From the NCBI GenBank assembly GCA_028289405.1, contig JANQPP010000053.1, positions 1 to 57,270 of the forward strand: a stretch of 57,270 bases of DNA, written 5' to 3'. Below the pieces are notes generated by a model. It was not told the DNA's origin and ran no database searches. It saw only the letters and a list, made by a program, of their open reading frames with translations. The stretch is from Pirellulales bacterium. GTDB lineage: Bacteria > Planctomycetota > Planctomycetia > Pirellulales > JANQPP01. Position numbers and translations under genes: made by a program. Shown in pieces: positions 8,650 through 16,473 of this stretch; within the stretch, counting starts at the first letter, position 1; every line of letters starts with the position of its first letter.

Positions 8650-10326
8650 TCAAGCGTGCCGATGTGCCGCCAAGGCGAGCGGTGCCAGGGCCAGCGCCGC
8701 TAATGGCACGAGTAGCGATGACATACCGAGGAAAATGACGACCGGCGGAAACAGATTCAGTGGCACAAATTCGACATATACCGCGACGGTCGTCGATACA
8801 TAGACCAGCCACAGGCAACAGGCACCGCCAAAAAGACGGCTGCCCAGATAACCTGACGAGACAGCTTTCCAAATGATGTAGAGGCCACCTCCCAGAATCG
8901 CGGCTGCCAGCAGATAGCCATATGCCGTCCACAACCCTTGCAAGGCCCAGTCCTGCCGCGCGTCCCAGAAGACAAGGGGCACATGCAGGGCCAGCACTAC
9001 AAAACCGCACATGATCCGCCTGGGGTACAGGGCAAGCCACAATCCAAGTGCAAGAGACGCGGAACTGCTGCTGGCATAAACTAATATCGCGGTAGGTATG
9101 GCAGCTACCCGCCACCGGCCCGGTACATTCTCCATCACGTTGGGCAACACCTCACCGATTCGCCCCCAATCCGCCCACTTGCCGGCAAGGGTTGAATACA
9201 ATCCTGCCGTAACGCCCATCCATAGCCACCCGGCTGCCGCGCATGCCGCGATGATGAACAGCTTGGTCGCGATGAGTTGGCCGTTTTGTGCCGCACGCGT
9301 GGCGTCAAAAGGCGACAGATAGGTGGCGCCTTGCTTTCGCCTCAGCCCAAGAGAACCTTCGGCTCCGACAAGTTGATAAACGAAGGGGCAAATGGCGAGC
9401 GCGAGAATCCAGGCGACCGGCGTGCCTTGCCAATTTGGCTCCACCCAAGTGGCTAGGATTGAGAAAAAAAGCGGAAAAAACGGTGCCAAAACCCCAAGGA
9501 GCAAGACGATATATCCGAAACGCCGCATCTCGTACCAGCACTGCGCTCGAAACTTGCTGGCAAACTGCTGCCGAGGAGATACCAGCGTGTCGAATCGCTT
9601 TCCAAGCTTGGTCAGAACCGCAGTCCAGGGCATGTCCAGTCGCCAGGCTTCCCCATGGCGCTGCCGCTCGACTCCCGAGATTGTCACAAAAACCGCGAGA
9701 ATTGCCGCGATGGAACACGCGACGTAATGGTACCAGGCGAACTCGAAGTAGCCAGGTTGTCCGATGGCCAAAAAAAACGGCTCGGAATCGCTTCGTTGGA
9801 CATGAAACACGGACATGCCGGCCAGGAAACCCATCGCCACGATGGCCATTCCAACCCATCTCCCCAAGATCGTGGTGGGTGCCCAAGCACTTGCCACGAA
9901 GCACGTCACAAGGCAAGCGATTCCCGTCGACAATGATAACAGGTGGATGGAACTCCCCCACAACCAGCCCAGCAGCGCGGCAGGCACCAGGAAGCAAATA
10001 ACCGCGCTGGCGGTCACGAACATCATCGGCACGACAACGAGTTTCACTGTCGAAACGGGACGTGTGAACCCCAGCCGAAAACTGAACCCTTTACGGCTAT
10101 TGTCGAGGTGGTTCAGCCACGTCATCGAAAAAAGGCACGTCATGGCCAACATCATGATCATCAGGCCCTGAATCACGTGCTGTTCATGCGTTTTCCCACT
10201 GCCAAGGTTCTTCGCGAACCAATGCAGCCACACCACGAGTCCGCACTGAGCCCCGATGCGAAACAGCCATTCGACACAACTGGTCCGCCAGAGTTCCCAG
10301 ATCATGGCTTGGATTGGTGTTCGCAC
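8650..10326 (-). CDS. ABC transporter permease-like membrane protein
   Basis: About 558 residues with roughly a dozen hydrophobic segments, for example VIQGLMIMMLAMTCLF, FVTASAVICFLVPAALLGWL, FGYIVLLLGVLAPFFPLFF and the C-terminal LLVPLAALALAPLALAAH. The basic C-terminus ends AAHRHA. It should be the membrane subunit for the ATPase encoded just upstream. The start is a GTG at 10326, four bases past the ATPase stop region, with GGAGG eight bases upstream; that Shine-Dalgarno lies inside the last codons of the ATPase gene. The frame is open further back to 10407, but that would overlap the ATPase by 77 bases. The substrate is unknown. Confidence 0.8.
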   Translation of the reverse strand: MRTPIQAMIWELWRTSCVEWLFRIGAQCGLVVWLHWFAKNLGSGKTHEQHVIQGLMIMMLAMTCLFSMTWLNHLDNSRKGFSFRLGFTRPVSTVKLVVVPMMFVTASAVICFLVPAALLGWLWGSSIHLLSLSTGIACLVTCFVASAWAPTTILGRWVGMAIVAMGFLAGMSVFHVQRSDSEPFFLAIGQPGYFEFAWYHYVACSIAAILAVFVTISGVERQRHGEAWRLDMPWTAVLTKLGKRFDTLVSPRQQFASKFRAQCWYEMRRFGYIVLLLGVLAPFFPLFFSILATWVEPNWQGTPVAWILALAICPFVYQLVGAEGSLGLRRKQGATYLSPFDATRAAQNGQLIATKLFIIAACAAAGWLWMGVTAGLYSTLAGKWADWGRIGEVLPNVMENVPGRWRVAAIPTAILVYASSSSASLALGLWLALYPRRIMCGFVVLALHVPLVFWDARQDWALQGLWTAYGYLLAAAILGGGLYIIWKAVSSGYLGSRLFGGACCLWLVYVSTTVAVYVEFVPLNLFPPVVIFLGMSSLLVPLAALALAPLALAAHRHA

Positions 10327-10330
10327 GGCA

Positions 10331-11236
10331 TTATTCCTCCGAGACGGCCAGCCGGTTCCGTCCGACTCGCGCGACGAATATTTCTTGTAGCGTAGCGTTT
10401 CTCGCATGGGTTACTTCGCCGCCGAGCCGCCGCAGCGATTCGCGAACTTGCCCATTCGCGCCGTTGCAGACGATGCGCCAATGATTGCCGCACTGTTGGG
10501 CCGACAGCATGCCTTCGAGCGAAGGCAGTTCGTCCCGCTCGGTAAAGAACCGGACGCTCAGCAATTGGTGCCCCTCCTTGATGTCATCCAGGCTTCCCTG
10601 GAGAACCAGCTTCCCCTGGTCAATCATGAACACATGGTCCGACATCTGCTCGACTTCATCCAACAGGTGCGATGAAAAGATGGCTGTGCGTCCATCCTCC
10701 GCCACGGTACGGATGATCGCGTTCAGGATGTCCCGGCGTACGACGGCATCCAGACCCGTGGAAGGTTCGTCCAACAGCAACAGCTCGGGACGATGGGCGA
10801 CCGCCGCGATCAGTCCCGCTTGGGCCCGCATCCCTTTGGACAACTGCTTCACTTTTTTCGCGATGTCGAGCCCGAAGGTATCGAGCAAATGCTCGGCGTA
10901 AGGCTGGTCCCAGCTTGAATGATAAGCCCGTGTATAGCGCATCAATTCATCGACGCGCATCCATTCGGGCAAGTCCCGCTCTTCCGACAAATAGCCGATC
11001 CGTTCGAGCACGGAGACCGGATGCTTCACCGGGTCGAGCCCAAAGACCCGGACGGAGCCCTGTTTCGGCTTCAACAGGCCGAGCAGATGTTTCATCAGCG
11101 TCGATTTGCCGGCGCCATTGGCTCCCACCAGGCCATGCACCAAACCTGGCCGCACGTCCAGGCTCACCTCGTCGAGGGCCATCGTCTTCCCAAACTGGCG
11201 GGACAGGCCGCGGACTTCAACCACATTTTCCGACAT
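10331..11236 (-). CDS. ABC transporter ATP-binding protein
   Basis: A 301-residue ATPase that powers the permease encoded next to it. Walker A is GANGAGKST, the signature is LSKGMRAQ (a common variant of LSGGQ), Walker B is LLLLDEPSTGLD, and the switch His is in FSSHLLDEVEQMSD. The C-terminal ~80 residues form a less conserved domain found in this exporter class. An AGGAG-type site lies six bases before the ATG. The gene overlaps the preceding regulator by 20 bases, so the three genes 11636-8650 form one operon. The GntR-ATPase-permease order resembles YtrA-type cell-envelope stress exporters, but the physiological trigger is unknown. Confidence 0.93.
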   Translation of the reverse strand: MSENVVEVRGLSRQFGKTMALDEVSLDVRPGLVHGLVGANGAGKSTLMKHLLGLLKPKQGSVRVFGLDPVKHPVSVLERIGYLSEERDLPEWMRVDELMRYTRAYHSSWDQPYAEHLLDTFGLDIAKKVKQLSKGMRAQAGLIAAVAHRPELLLLDEPSTGLDAVVRRDILNAIIRTVAEDGRTAIFSSHLLDEVEQMSDHVFMIDQGKLVLQGSLDDIKEGHQLLSVRFFTERDELPSLEGMLSAQQCGNHWRIVCNGANGQVRESLRRLGGEVTHARNATLQEIFVARVGRNRLAVSEE

Positions 11237-11636
11237 GATTTCTCTCCTGCGAGATGGCCTTGTTCAACGCCGCCTGACGTTTCTTGAGCAGATCCAGCAC
11301 CTCATCAAAGGTGAAGTTCAACTGCCTGGCTTCGGCCAACAAGGCATCGGCGCGTCGTGTGAGGATATTTCGCTGTTCCCTCCGCGCTAGCGGCGACTTG
11401 GACTCCGCTACATAGGTTCCGGCCCCTCGGCGCTTGTGGACAAGCCCCTCGGCTTGCAGCTCGTCGTAGGCTTTCACGACGGTATTGGGGGTGATGAGCA
11501 GTTGCTCGGCGAGCGTTCTGATCGGCGGCAGTTCCTTGCCCGCCTCGAGTTGTCCCGACGCGATCAGGTATTTCACTTGACTGACGATCTGCCGATAGAT
11601 GGGCACTCCATCCTGTAACGAAATCTCGATATGCAC
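11217..11636 (-). CDS. GntR-family (YtrA-type) transcriptional regulator
   Basis: A 139-residue regulator with an N-terminal winged helix (IYRQIVSQVKYLIASGQLEAG, LPPIRTLAEQLLITPNTVVKAYDELQAEGLV, RRGAGTYVA) and a short C-terminal helical dimerisation region. The short effector part is typical of the YtrA subfamily, which usually represses its own ABC-exporter operon. The start is GTG 11636 with AGGAGG five bases before it. It heads the operon and overlaps the ATPase gene by 20 bases. A perfect short palindrome 31 bases upstream is the likely autoregulatory site. Confidence 0.92.
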   Translation of the reverse strand: MHIEISLQDGVPIYRQIVSQVKYLIASGQLEAGKELPPIRTLAEQLLITPNTVVKAYDELQAEGLVHKRRGAGTYVAESKSPLARREQRNILTRRADALLAEARQLNFTFDEVLDLLKKRQAALNKAISQERNHVGKCG

Positions 11637-11666
11637 GGCGGCCTCCTAGAGTTCAATTGTTTCATT

Positions 11667-11679
11667 ATTGTGATACAAT
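11667..11679. promoter_or_regulatory. Candidate operator of the GntR-ABC operon
   Basis: ATTGTGATACAAT is a perfect palindrome (ATTGT-GAT-ACAAT) about 31 bases upstream of the GTG of the gntR-like gene. A looser AATTGT...ACAATT pair overlaps it. The A+T-rich setting fits a promoter, and the position fits autorepression. This is inference from symmetry and location only. Confidence 0.45.
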
Positions 11680-11872
11680 TTTCCCGCCATGTCAATACCC
11701 CCTGCGAATATCCAGGCTCGTTTGGAACTTTCCGCCAAGTGAATCATGCTCCGGGCGAAATTCTTTGGTCAAAATAACGGTAGTCGCTGTCTTGCGACGT
11801 GCCGTGTTTTTTCCCATTTGCGCCAAACAAACTCTGATGGGTTTCGAGAAACTGGTTTCTTGCTCCAGGAAC

Positions 11873-11910
11873 TTGACATACAAACCGGTTTGTAATACAA
11901 ACCATATGTA
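11873..11910 (+). promoter_or_regulatory. Promoter with palindromic operator for 11943-12979
   Basis: TTGACA (11873-11878) is a perfect -35 box. Exactly 17 bases later TACAAA (11896-11901) can serve as a -10 box, matching TATAAT at four of six bases. The spacer holds the perfect 16-base palindrome TACAAACCGGTTTGTA (11879-11894). A second, imperfect TACA-N7-TGTA site follows at 11896-11910 over the -10. A bound dimer would block RNA polymerase. The winged-helix regulator encoded second in this operon is the natural candidate. Confidence 0.6.
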
Positions 11911-11942
11911 CCCGCGATTATGAAATCTCTAGGAGGATTGAA

Positions 11943-12683
11943 ATGGCCCACTCATCCAAAGAAGTGCAGCAAAGCCGGGAGATTGCCCGGCTGGCTCGAA
12001 CCTACGCGCGAAATCGAAGCCTGGGAGTCGTTCTTAGTTTGCTGATTTTCATTCTGCTCTTCGCGGGAATGAGCATCTTCTCCTACCTGGGTGGGATCAC
12101 TTATCGGGAGGGGAATTTTCTGCTGTTCGGAGTTTGCATGGCGGCCCTCGTGCCGCTGTGTGCCGCGATTGTGTACATGTCCGTCCCCAAATGGGGAGGA
12201 CGGCGGCTCGAGGAGTTTGCCAATCGCCTTTATCGAGAGGGCCAGGTTTCCGTTTCCATCCCTCACCAGAAAGAACGCCAACCGTTTGCTGTGGTTTTGG
12301 GAATCACTTTTGGATGTTGCGTGCTGGGAACGGTGTTGCTGGGATTCCTGGGATACATGCCTCTCAAGTACGCCCAGCCGGTCTCCGCGCTCTACGTCAT
12401 ACCTTTTTTGGTTGGCCTTTGGTTTCTGATGCGGCCTGAGGCCAGCCTAATTTCGTTGCTGTGGCCGATTCTTTACGGGCTGCATGCGATGCTCATCGTC
12501 GCTGGCGCGCCGATCGTTTTTTCGGAACAGTGGGAGGCACTGAACATCGGGCTTCCCATCGTCGGCTACGGAATCCTTTCCGCGTTGATCGGCCACGCCT
12601 ACAGCCGGTATGCGCTGCATAAATTGCGGCGAATTGCGAAAGATGGCCGCGCCAGCGAGGCCCAAGGCCCCTTGCCGCAATGA
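11943..12683 (+). CDS. Multi-pass membrane protein of unknown function
   Basis: A 246-residue protein with a basic N-terminus and about six hydrophobic segments: LGVVLSLLIFILLFAGMSIF, FLLFGVCMAALVPLCAAIVY, FAVVLGITFGCCVLGTVLLG, VSALYVIPFLVGLWFLM, LISLLWPILYGLHAMLIVAG and IVGYGILSALIGHAYSRYAL. AGGAGG stands seven bases before the ATG. Its last four bases (ATGA) contain the start of the downstream regulator gene, so the two are translationally coupled. I do not recognise the family. The pairing with a small winged-helix regulator and the palindromic promoter suggest an envelope protein switched by that regulator. Confidence 0.82.
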   Translation: MAHSSKEVQQSREIARLARTYARNRSLGVVLSLLIFILLFAGMSIFSYLGGITYREGNFLLFGVCMAALVPLCAAIVYMSVPKWGGRRLEEFANRLYREGQVSVSIPHQKERQPFAVVLGITFGCCVLGTVLLGFLGYMPLKYAQPVSALYVIPFLVGLWFLMRPEASLISLLWPILYGLHAMLIVAGAPIVFSEQWEALNIGLPIVGYGILSALIGHAYSRYALHKLRRIAKDGRASEAQGPLPQ

Positions 12684-12979
12684 GTGAAATCGACCGCGTG
12701 ATTCATGAGCCTGTGCGATTGCGAATCATGTCCATTCTCCAGGGCGTAGACCGGGCGGATTTCAAGTTCATGCTGAGCACGCTCGGCTTGAGCAAAGGGA
12801 ATTTGTCCTCGCACATCGACAAGTTGGAACAGGCCAAATACGTGAAGGTGCATAAGGGCTTCAATGGCAAGATGACGCTTACCGAGTATTCCTTGACCAA
12901 ACGAGGACGGCAGGCACTTTCCGAGTATTGGGCCGCCTTGGACCAGATTCGCAATTCTCCGCAAGATGATGGCTCTTGA
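12680..12979 (+). CDS. Winged-helix transcriptional regulator
   Basis: A 99-residue protein that is almost wholly one winged-helix domain of the kind found in small MarR/ArsR-like regulators: VIHEPVRLRIMSILQG, the DFKFMLSTLGLSKGNLSSHIDKLEQAKYV recognition-helix region, and a wing ending TEYSLTKRGRQALSEYW. No ligand-binding or metal-binding residues stand out. It overlaps the upstream membrane-protein gene by ATGA. The operon's promoter carries a 16-base palindrome, so autoregulation is likely but inferred. Confidence 0.88.
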   Translation: MSEIDRVIHEPVRLRIMSILQGVDRADFKFMLSTLGLSKGNLSSHIDKLEQAKYVKVHKGFNGKMTLTEYSLTKRGRQALSEYWAALDQIRNSPQDDGS

Positions 12980-13047
12980 CCGCCAACACCTCGAGGCTTT
13001 GTTGTTACCCGCCAACCCTATTCATTGAATTGACTGGAGGCCGCGCC

Positions 13048-14274
13048 ATGAAAACGAGATACATGCGGAGTGTTGTTATGTATGGAGTGTTTGCGATCAT
13101 GCTGGCGGTATTGCTGGGTTCCTCCGTTGCGACGGAGACGCATGAAGACGGAAACATCCCGCCAGCAAAAAAACAATACGGCGACCAACAACCGCTGTTT
13201 GACCGGATCAACTTGCGGGAAGGCTGGGAAATTACCCAGGGCGATCCGAAGATTCTGGTCGGCGTGATTGACAATGGCTTCGATTTCTTTCATCCAGACC
13301 TCAAGGGAAACCTCATTCCCGGCTATTACTACCCGGGAGGATTTCACACGGAATTCTACGCGAGCGGCGCTCACGGCACACTGGTCTCGAGCATCATCGT
13401 GGCCAAGGATGATGGAGTCGGAATGGCCGGCTTGGCCCCCCGCTGCAAGGTACTGTGCGCCTCGCAAGGGATGTTGGAACATACACTCGTGAAGATGCGA
13501 CAAGAGTTCTTCCGCGACAACGCACAGGCAACATTGGCGGATTGGCAAGCCGAGATTGGTAAACGTCAAGACGTGCTGGAAACTTTTGGTCGGGAATGGA
13601 CCCACTATCAGTTGCTGGGCGCGGCGGACGCGATCGAGTATCTCGTGGACCACGGCGCGCGGATCATCAACTTCAGCGGCGGCATGGAGCGAAGCCTTTG
13701 CCCATCTGACGAATTGTGGGAAAAAGTTGAGGCGGCGTTTGCCTATGCGGCGGAGAAGGACGTGGTCATCGTGCTCGCCGCCGGCAACAACGCCGCCAAG
13801 TGGGAAGGCTATCCTGGCAAAGCGGACTCCATGCTCGTGGTCGGAGCTTCGTTGCTGAATGACACACGCTGGGAACAGGACCTCGACGTGGGCGGGATGA
13901 AGATCAAGCAGGGCTCAAACTATGGCCAGCGGCTGAGCGTGATGGCGCCAGTGGAAAACCTCCTGGTATGCCAGCCCCACGAAAAACGTTGGTATGACGT
14001 GAAAGACAGTCCCATGGGGCCGATGAAGCTTGAATTCACTGGTCCTCATCAAATCATGCCCATGGGAGCTACGTCCGCCGCCGCTCCCATCGTGAGCTCC
14101 CTAGCGGCGCTGGTGCTCAGTGTGAACCCGGATCTGGACGCCAAGTCCGTTGTCCAAATCATCCAGCAAGGCTGCGACGATCTCGCCGAGCCGGGTTACG
14201 ACATCTACACGGGCCATGGCCGAGTCAACTTTGGCAAGACACTGGCGATCGCCCAGAACTGGAACCAGAGGTGA
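13048..14274 (+). CDS. Secreted subtilisin-like serine peptidase (S8)
   Basis: About 408 residues. The signal peptide is MKTRYMRSVVMYGVFAIMLA and following residues. The catalytic triad is readable: Asp in VGVIDNGFDFFHPDL, His in SGAHGTLVSSI, Ser in GATSAAAPIVSSLAAL. The oxyanion Asn is in VLAAGNNAAKW. An insertion of about 70 residues rich in charged helices separates the His and Asn regions (MLEHTLVKMRQEF to AADAIEYLVDHG). The family cleaves proteins and this member should act outside the cytoplasm. ATG 13048 was chosen because GGAGG lies eight bases upstream. An upstream in-frame start at 12976 overlaps the regulator and lacks a site. Confidence 0.9.
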   Translation: MKTRYMRSVVMYGVFAIMLAVLLGSSVATETHEDGNIPPAKKQYGDQQPLFDRINLREGWEITQGDPKILVGVIDNGFDFFHPDLKGNLIPGYYYPGGFHTEFYASGAHGTLVSSIIVAKDDGVGMAGLAPRCKVLCASQGMLEHTLVKMRQEFFRDNAQATLADWQAEIGKRQDVLETFGREWTHYQLLGAADAIEYLVDHGARIINFSGGMERSLCPSDELWEKVEAAFAYAAEKDVVIVLAAGNNAAKWEGYPGKADSMLVVGASLLNDTRWEQDLDVGGMKIKQGSNYGQRLSVMAPVENLLVCQPHEKRWYDVKDSPMGPMKLEFTGPHQIMPMGATSAAAPIVSSLAALVLSVNPDLDAKSVVQIIQQGCDDLAEPGYDIYTGHGRVNFGKTLAIAQNWNQR

Positions 14275-14312
14275 CTTTGGAGAGAGCGAGGCTTCTCGGA
14301 TACAATGGCCGA

Positions 14313-14870
14313 ATGGTGAAATCACAATCACGGTTTTTGGCGCTGCTGCGGGGCATCAACGTCGGCGGGAAGAATATCATCCCCAAGGAAGACCTGCGCC
14401 AATGCTTTGAAGACCTGGGCTTCACGAATGTCCGGACCTATATCCAAAGTGGCAACGTGCTTTTCCGGTCCCAGGAAACAGCCATCAAAAAACTGACGGC
14501 GGCCGTCGAGAATGGCCTTTCCCAACAATTTGCTTACGAGGCGCGGGCTGTCGTTTTATCCCGCCGGAAATACCTGTCCGCGGTCGAAGCCGCCCCTCAC
14601 AATTGGGGAAAGGATGACGGGCAGAGGCACAATGCCCTCTTTACGCTCCAGGGCATCACGCCCAGGCAGGCCCTCGCCAAGCTTTCTCCACCCAAGACGG
14701 AAATCGAAACCGTCACCGCCGGGCCCGGCGTGATCTTCTGGTCCGTCTCGAAACAGCACGTGACCAAGGCCAGCCTCATGAAATTGGTGCAAGAGCCGGT
14801 CTATCAGCAGATGACCATTCGAAATCACAACACGGTGTTTAAGCTGCGGCAGCTATTCGAGACGATCTAG
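14313..14870 (+). CDS. DUF1697 family protein
   Basis: About 185 residues. The family opening is clear: FLALLRGINVGGKNIIPKEDL, then LGFTNVRTYIQSGNVLF. The central GKDDGQRHNALF and the C-terminal ASLMKLVQEPVYQQMTIRNHNTV segments are also typical. DUF1697 proteins are small cytoplasmic proteins with no settled biochemical role. The start was placed at ATG 14313 because conserved sequence begins within eight residues of it. An in-frame start at 14271 would overlap the subtilase stop. No strong ribosome binding site is visible at either. Confidence 0.88.
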   Translation: MVKSQSRFLALLRGINVGGKNIIPKEDLRQCFEDLGFTNVRTYIQSGNVLFRSQETAIKKLTAAVENGLSQQFAYEARAVVLSRRKYLSAVEAAPHNWGKDDGQRHNALFTLQGITPRQALAKLSPPKTEIETVTAGPGVIFWSVSKQHVTKASLMKLVQEPVYQQMTIRNHNTVFKLRQLFETI

Positions 14871-14872
14871 CA

Positions 14873-14978
14873 CGTTTCGCCCGGGCGAATATGATCTCAC
14901 TTCCATCGAATAGCCGACCCGCGAATCATCGCGCCCAGCAGGAGCAGTGCATTATGGGCACCGAGCGTTTCGCCCGGG
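14873..14978. repeat. Small direct repeat and palindrome between convergent genes
   Basis: CGTTTCGCCCGGG occurs at 14873-14885 and again at 14966-14978. The first copy is part of the perfect palindrome TTCGCCCGGGCGAA (14876-14889). It lies between the stop codons of two convergent genes. There is no T-run, so it is not a standard intrinsic terminator. Confidence 0.4.
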
Positions 14979-15004
14979 TTGATCGGCGAGAATTCCACTC
15001 ACAA

Positions 15005-16456
15005 CTAGCGGGTATCCACTCCAGGTAAAGGAAAGTCGGCCGAAGGAACATGTTCTTCGCGCATGATCGCTTCGAGGCGGGACACGATCTCGGGATGCTG
15101 CCCGGCCACGTTGTCTTTCTCTCGCGGATCCTCGTCTAATAGGTAGAGTTCGAGATCCAAATTGCCTCGGGCCATGCCGCGCCGCACGCCTTTCCAGTTT
15201 CCCAGGCGGACCATTTGCTGGCTGCCGTAGGAAGGAAACTCCATATAAAGGTACTCATGTCGCGGTTGATCGCCGAGTGACAGCAATGTGGGCTGAAAGC
15301 CGATGCCGTCGATCGTTTCTGGAATCCGCTCGGCGGCTCCGCAAAGCTGCATCAGTGTGGGAAGAAAATCCTGGAACGCGGCGATGTGGTCGGTGACTTG
15401 GCCGGCTTCGATTTTCCCTGGCCAGCGGGCAACCAATGGCACGCGAATGCCCCCTTCGTACACGCTCCCCTTGCGGCCTCGGAAAGGGCCCGAGCTGTCG
15501 AAGAAGTCGGAATCAGAACCTCCCAACCGGTCGAACGTCGGCCCGTTGTCGGACGTGAAAAAGACCACCGTGTTTTCGTCCAATTCCAATTCGGCCAGTT
15601 TGGCCAGTAAGCGACCGACGCCGGCATCCATGTGCGTGGCCATGGCCGCGTAGCCGGCCCGCGGGTGGGAGTGCCGAAGATACGAGGTATGGCGATACGC
15701 TTCTTCCGGAATCTTGCCGCGATATTTGGCGAGCGTGGCTTCCGGAACTTGGATCGAAAGGTGCGGGATAATCAGCGGCAGATACAAGAGAAACGGCTGC
15801 TCGCGATGACGTTCCAAGAATGCAACCGCCTCATCCATGAACAGGTCTTGCGAATAGTCGCTGCCGGTCAAATCCTGGCCCGTATTCCCGGGATAAAACA
15901 CCTTCTCCGCATTGCGGTACAGAAAGGCCGGATAGTGATTATGGGCATGCCGCTGGCAGTTGTAGCCGAAGAAATGCGTGAATCCATGCTGTAAGGGATC
16001 GCCTGTCGATCCAGGCGGTCCAAGCCCCCATTTCCCCATCGCTCCCGTGACGTAGCCTTCCGCTTGCAACAGTTCCGCGAGAGTCACCGTCTCCGCCGGT
16101 AACGGATGTTGCCCCTCTGGGCGGACTTCGCGGTTCGTCCGAATGGGGGCATGTCCCGAATGCAAGCCGGTCATCAGCACGCAGCGCGAAGGAGCACAGA
16201 CGGGGCTGCCCGAATAGAACTGCCGAAATCGCATCCCCTCGTGGGCCAAGCGGTCGATATGCGGCGTCTCGATAATTCGCTGGCCATAACAGCCCAGTTC
16301 GCCGTAGCCCAGATCGTCCGCCACGATGAGCACGATGTTGGGCCCTTCACTTTCCGCGGCGCGGAGATGTGAACAGAGAAGCCCAACAAATGCCAACGAG
16401 ACGAAAGCGAGTGGCCACGAAAGAAGCCTGAACCGGAGAGTGGAGTTCAAGATCAT
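15005..16456 (-). CDS. Secreted sulfatase (arylsulfatase A-like)
   Basis: About 483 residues with a hydrophobic leader (LLSWPLAFVSLAFVGLLCSHL). The core starts GPNIVLIVADDLGYGELGCYG. The formylglycine motif is SPVCAPSRCVLMTG, so Cys in CAPSR is the matured catalytic residue. MGKWGLG and FFTSDNGPTFD contribute metal and substrate binding. The C-terminal part has the usual LYLLDEDPREKDNVA strand. ATG 16456 was used because the upstream gene's stop is at 16474 and the leader then begins MILNSTLRF. The frame stays open to 16495. It lies 17 bases behind a PQQ-like propeller gene, probably in one transcript. Confidence 0.92.
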   Translation of the reverse strand: MILNSTLRFRLLSWPLAFVSLAFVGLLCSHLRAAESEGPNIVLIVADDLGYGELGCYGQRIIETPHIDRLAHEGMRFRQFYSGSPVCAPSRCVLMTGLHSGHAPIRTNREVRPEGQHPLPAETVTLAELLQAEGYVTGAMGKWGLGPPGSTGDPLQHGFTHFFGYNCQRHAHNHYPAFLYRNAEKVFYPGNTGQDLTGSDYSQDLFMDEAVAFLERHREQPFLLYLPLIIPHLSIQVPEATLAKYRGKIPEEAYRHTSYLRHSHPRAGYAAMATHMDAGVGRLLAKLAELELDENTVVFFTSDNGPTFDRLGGSDSDFFDSSGPFRGRKGSVYEGGIRVPLVARWPGKIEAGQVTDHIAAFQDFLPTLMQLCGAAERIPETIDGIGFQPTLLSLGDQPRHEYLYMEFPSYGSQQMVRLGNWKGVRRGMARGNLDLELYLLDEDPREKDNVAGQHPEIVSRLEAIMREEHVPSADFPLPGVDTR

Positions 16457-16473
16457 CTTCACGAGACCATTCT

